Shown: piece after piece, positions 60,226-64,000 of the stretch
How the letters are laid out: the number at the start of each line of letters is the position of its first letter
Numbering within the stretch: the stretch's first letter is position 1
From: Microstegium vimineum
Taxonomy: Eukaryota > Streptophyta > Magnoliopsida > Poales > Poaceae
Length of the DNA: 64,000 nt
Assembly: GCA_022036555.1 (NCBI GenBank)
Contig: CM039120.1
Span: 15,019,291-15,083,290, forward strand
Direction of reading: 5' to 3'
Program-made: the position numbers and the translations under genes
Notes under the pieces: model-generated
Seen by the model: only the letters and a program-made list of their open reading frames with translations
Database searches by the model: none
Told to the model about the DNA's origin: nothing

Positions 60226-60884
60226 TTTTTTAGACTAAAGGCTCTTAGGCCCTGCTTGTATTGAAAGCGGATAATAGTTTTGTGCTGGGGTCACCAGCTT
60301 ACACAAACGAGTTTAGAGACACCCTTACAAGATAACAAACTGCCACATCTCTCGACCTCGCAGCCAACAAGACAAAAGCTAAAGAGAAAGGATAAAAAAA
60401 AACCAAAACGGCCACAACTCCAGGGCACTGGGGACTTCAACTCCGCACGATAGACGGTCCTCACAGGAGCCACACACCCAGGTTGGAAACAGCAGCCTTG
60501 TCCTCCTAACCAACTCCAAAAACAGCACAGCCAACTCCAGAAAATTCCAAAGACCTTGCAAGGAGAGGGCACCATAGTGGTCAACAGCCCGGGATCACCA
60601 AGCTTGTAGAGACTCCTGCAGCTTCTTCAGAACGTCCGCCAGCAAGAGTTGCTCCTTCGTCTTCAGATTCATCTTCCACTGTGTCAACAGACCCAAAACT
60701 TGGTAAGCAATTGACTTAGGAGTTTTAATAAGGTTATCATTAAAGACCCAATCGTTCCTAGTTTTCCAAAGGCACCAAAAGATCCCCCCCCCCCCCCCCC
60801 AGCAACCAGCAAGAAGGAACTGGTTCTGGATTATGTTCCCCCAACCCCATGCTAATCTTACTCTCTAGACTCTGAACAGATACT
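60226..60884 (-). mobile_element. 5'-truncated LINE with perfect 15-bp target duplication
   Basis: GGTTATTCGCAATTT occurs at 60211-60225 and again at 60885-60899. Between them the minus strand ends in a short poly(A) (T run at 60226-60231). It carries the 3' end of a plant LINE ORF2, FWCLWKTRNDWVFNDNLIKT near 60770, running to ...QESLQAW and a stop at about 60594. A 17-C run (60784-60800) interrupts the coding part. Only the last portion of the element was copied, typical of target-primed reverse transcription. Confidence 0.9.
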
Positions 60885-60899
60885 GGTTATTCGCAATTT

Positions 60900-61854
60900 A
60901 ATACCTGTACTAGCGACAGCACTAAGCTGATCCTGTCACAATACATGCCAAACTACATCAGTCGCGCTAAATGTCACTATAAACATTTTTAAGGCACTTT
61001 TGAACGCGGAATTGAAAAAAAAAATTGAGGTCAGGAGCATGCATGCGTATCAATCACATGCATGAAAAAGAAGAAATAATGCGGCTCTTGCTCCTTTTCA
61101 TTGATAAAAGATAATCCCTTGCTTCAGAAATGCACATCATTTTAAACTCACGAGTTTATTATATGTACACAATGTTAATGACCGATCACATAAAAATAAT
61201 ATCAAGAGTTTAATTGTGTGGAAAGTACTTTTAAATATAATACATGTACAATGTACACTTCTTACAATTATTATCAATTGGAGCCACACCAACATGTATT
61301 CTCCACCGCGCCACGCAAGGCATCGCGTCTGATCGCCGGTGATGGTTGGGTAGCATGTTTGGCGAGTAATAACCCTTTATCTCTTTATATGGTAAGTAGG
61401 GTAGAGCCAATTATATAATACTTTTCCCCCCTAGGGTGCCATTTATGGCGTGTCATTTTAACTTTTACTTTTCTCGATATTAATACAAAGATGCGTAAAC
61501 CTTTTGCGTATTCGAAATAACGTGTATTCCAACAAGACAAGATAGAAGGAAAGATAAATTATATAAAAAATGTACTCATAAAAGTCATAAACATCTGCCA
61601 ACATATTCTGCATAATAATCATTATTAATAATAGTCTCTAGATCTAATCTGATCACTCACCTTTGTCCTTATAAAAATAGTCCAAACTAACTCTTTACAT
61701 CTTGATCTAAATTACCTACATATGCCATAAAAACAATATAATCAACCTCTAAATTTGCATGTAAATTACCTGATTCCACTATATATTATTAAAAGTAACT
61801 TAAATAACATAATATCTAAATACTACATCAGTCCTTAATGATATTTGTGGTATG
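60900..61854. other. Intergenic AT-rich DNA
   Basis: No gene, terminal repeat or strong motif was recognised here. Confidence 0.4.
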
Positions 61855-62640
61855 TATCAATCGACTCCAAAGATGTAGTTATTGAGCATAACTAGTTTTT
61901 ATTGGCCTATTATGACAAACGATTGCTTCAGGTACTACAAAGGATGTGAAGAGTGACAACAGCTTGGTCATATTGAGTTTATTGCCAAGCACATAGTTCA
62001 TAGCTAGATTCCTTAGACATTGACTATAGATCTATCAAGTGACTACTTTTGTGTCTAAGGAGGTGAGGGATTTTGCTGAATTATATACGATTAATCTAGT
62101 AAATTCATCTCCACATTATGCTCAAGCTACTGACCAAGCTAAATCAAGCAATAAGACTTTGATCAAGCTGATTAAAATAAGATTGGGAGGTGGCATTAGG
62201 TATTTTGTCGGAGCCTTTGTGGGCTCATCACATCTCTAGACATGATTCTACTAAATGTACCCCCTTTGAGCTTTCTTATGATGGATAATATCTATGAAAT
62301 GAGCGATAAAAGAATACAACCTTTGGAGAAGATTGAGAGGGATAAATCTAGATTTGCTCGAGCCTACGACAATAAAATGAAGAGAAAATCTTTCTAAGTT
62401 GGAGATTAAGTATGGAATTTACCTGTTGGGATGAAGAACAACTAGTTTCATAAGTGGTCACCTAGCTGAGAAGGTCCATTGAAATAAATCAAACTAGTAT
62501 TTGGAAATGCATATATACTAGACGCTGCATGGTGATTGTCTCCCTAGAGCAATTAACAAGAGGTATTTTAAAAATACTTTCCAAGTGTTTGGCAAGAAGC
62601 CTAAAGGGTTTCCCGAACAATGGTCGATACATGTACCACC
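61855..62640 (+). pseudogene. Decayed Ty3-gypsy integrase and C-terminal pol fragment
   Basis: In the plus direction, with several frameshifts and stops, one can read the zinc-finger half DCFRYYKGCEECQQLGHIEF (about 61922), the core part NLVNSSPHYAQATDQAKSSN (from the frame at 62039), HDSTKCTPFELSYDG (about 62240), and a tail (about 62290-62600) with EKIERDKSRFARAYDNKMKR and RRYFKNTFQVFGK-like phrases. This order and the NSSPHYAQATDQA motif are typical of plant Ty3-gypsy integrases. No RT or RNase H remains upstream. The glutamate expected near AQANGQAE is replaced (QATDQAK). Confidence 0.7.
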
Positions 62641-64000
62641 CTTAGAACAAATATGGCCGATGTATATATTGCCCTTAGTTACTAGATAGCCGGTGAGTTG
62701 GACATAGTTGTCATTTTGTGTTTCTTGTGTGTTTTCAGGTTCACTTATAATTTCATCTAAAAATAGGGGGCATATATATGTTCACGAAAAAAATAGTAAA
62801 AATGCCGATCTTAGAACAACTGCAGGGAGTGCATTTCCCTGAGGAGTCCTCCCAGGAGGTGTTCCCGAGCTTCTGCATATACTGGTTTCGTCGATCATAG
62901 AGTTGCTTGCTCTATGTGATAGGTTGATTGCAATCTAAGATGTGCTAGTCCTTACTAGTGTGTGATGTAGATCTCAATTTGGTGTCAATCGAGTCTATTA
63001 ATTCACCCCTAATTTGATGGGACCTTGTTCGATCTCACGGGAAACTTATATGGTCGTGTTTGGTCAAAGTTTCCTACTAGAATAAGATCACGACCTCAAT
63101 ATGTAATATAGGATCATGGCCAGTTGAGCTAATTAATCCATAAACAGCCTATCAAAAAGTCAATCTACTACCCGTTTCTTTGACCTTAGCTTTTCTAACC
63201 CTTTATTTGTTGTCCCAGTACCTCTCTCGACAATATTTGGTTGTGTGTTTTATAGGAAAAAAATGCGCATGGAATCTGCGCATAGCCGACCTGGCCTCGC
63301 TGTTTTTGACATATCTCTGCTGCGTGTATGTAGATCATCTGCAGTCTCTTGCGATCTAGTCAGTCCTCGCTAATGTGTGACCAAATTTCGTGTTAAAAGA
63401 TTCTCTCGCGCTCACCAGCAAGGAGCTTTGCCTTCTCAGTGAAAACGTTAAAATTACTGGACAAGTTGGCGAAATTACTAGGCCCAGTTTGCATTGCACA
63501 AGACAAAGGCACGATGAACCAAGCAACCCAACCCGTATTGCACGTTGGAAGGATCATATAGGCTGTTTTTTTTATTTTTATAGATTGCGATTGGGAATTG
63601 GCGCGTTTCAACATATATTGACGACATGCAGGTGCACGGCGAAGCTTTTGAAAAAGAGGGTATGCAATGCAAACAGCAACCACAGCAAGTCTGGCCGGTC
63701 TCGCATGCCACAGAAATCTACATGACTACTAAAGCAAACCAAAGAAATAATCCAAATGAATCATGTGCGCGAGTACTGACGTATATAGTCCAGCTGCACA
63801 AATGCATACCTACAAAATTTACTATTTTTTAACTAATACAATTTCTAATTACTGTAATACAATGATACAATTAGATTTATAATTAAATTAATATGGCATC
63901 CAATAATTATAAACTAATTATAAAAATATCAAACAAATAAATGGTTAAAAGTAATGAAGGAGACCCTATCACATATATTAGGGGAAATTGACTCTTGGAC
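62641..64000. other. Intergenic DNA, possibly the degenerate 3' LTR of the gypsy remnant
   Basis: CTAAAAATAGGGGG at 62756-62769 is a plausible polypurine tract after the integrase fragment, so a decayed 3' LTR may follow. Two related phrases ('gctagtccttactagtgtgtgatgtagatctcaattt' near 62946 and 'ctagtcagtcctcgctaatgtgtgaccaaatttc' near 63357) suggest duplicated sequence. No gene is supported to the window end. Confidence 0.4.

Noticed and set aside
60784..60800. 17-C run as a biological feature
   Set aside because: It interrupts LINE coding sequence and its length is likely unreliable in sequencing.
1..64000. CRISPR arrays, operons, ribosome binding sites, rRNA genes
   Set aside because: None seen. 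Introns, MITEs and LTR elements show plant nuclear DNA, where these prokaryotic features are not expected.

Overview
This window is nuclear DNA from a grass (Poaceae), probably a panicoid. The reasons are the intron-containing plant gene families (an ATL RING-H2 ligase and an LRR receptor kinase), the TTTAGTCCCGGTTGG-type CACTA subterminal repeats, a Sirevirus-like Ty1-copia element with tRNA-iMet primer site, and Stowaway, Tourist-like, hAT and TRIM elements. There are no operons or other prokaryotic features. The species call is an inference.

Layout. 1-15.7 kb is the genic part. It holds an ATL-type membrane RING-H2 E3 ligase (4855-6168, minus) and a two-exon LRR-III receptor-like pseudokinase (10882-14779, minus). 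The exon 1 reading frame of the kinase is broken by one missing base in the transmembrane helix. Small elements sit around and inside these genes: a foldback repeat (2.2-2.7 kb), a MITE (8258-8585), a TRIM (9444-10005) and a Tourist-like MITE in the kinase intron (12359-12594). 15.7-24.5 kb is decayed repeat DNA. Its clearest piece is a hAT-like element with a perfect 8-bp target duplication and a Stowaway MITE nested inside it.

24472-41414 is one Ty1-copia insertion on the minus strand. It has a CATGG target duplication, 1.83-kb LTRs, gag, protease, integrase, RT and RNase H. Its 5' LTR was later split by a CACTA-derived block (33528-40905), which carries a wrecked TNP2 transposase and an opposite-strand two-exon gene of unknown function. 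An LTR fragment from a third retroelement (37240-39212) interrupts that TNP2. This gives at least three levels of nesting.

41.4-48.2 kb is AT-rich and repeat-rich, with a Stowaway MITE, an 859-bp poly(A)-tailed retro-insert and a degenerate minisatellite. 48205-59719 is an 11.5-kb CACTA element with both termini and a GTT target duplication. It carries a TNP2 transposase, a GRF zinc-finger fragment, and an eight-exon gene that joins a Transposase_24 (Ptta/En/Spm) region, an SR/proline-rich tandem repeat and a Ulp1-type cysteine protease. All three are damaged by stops, frameshifts or an apparent splice-donor mutation. Beyond it lie a possible PPR fragment, a 5'-truncated LINE with a perfect 15-bp target duplication, and a decayed Ty3-gypsy integrase.

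The two host genes are the only likely cellular functions: protein ubiquitination at a membrane, and cell-surface signalling by a kinase-dead receptor that may itself be inactive here. The rest is mobile-element history.
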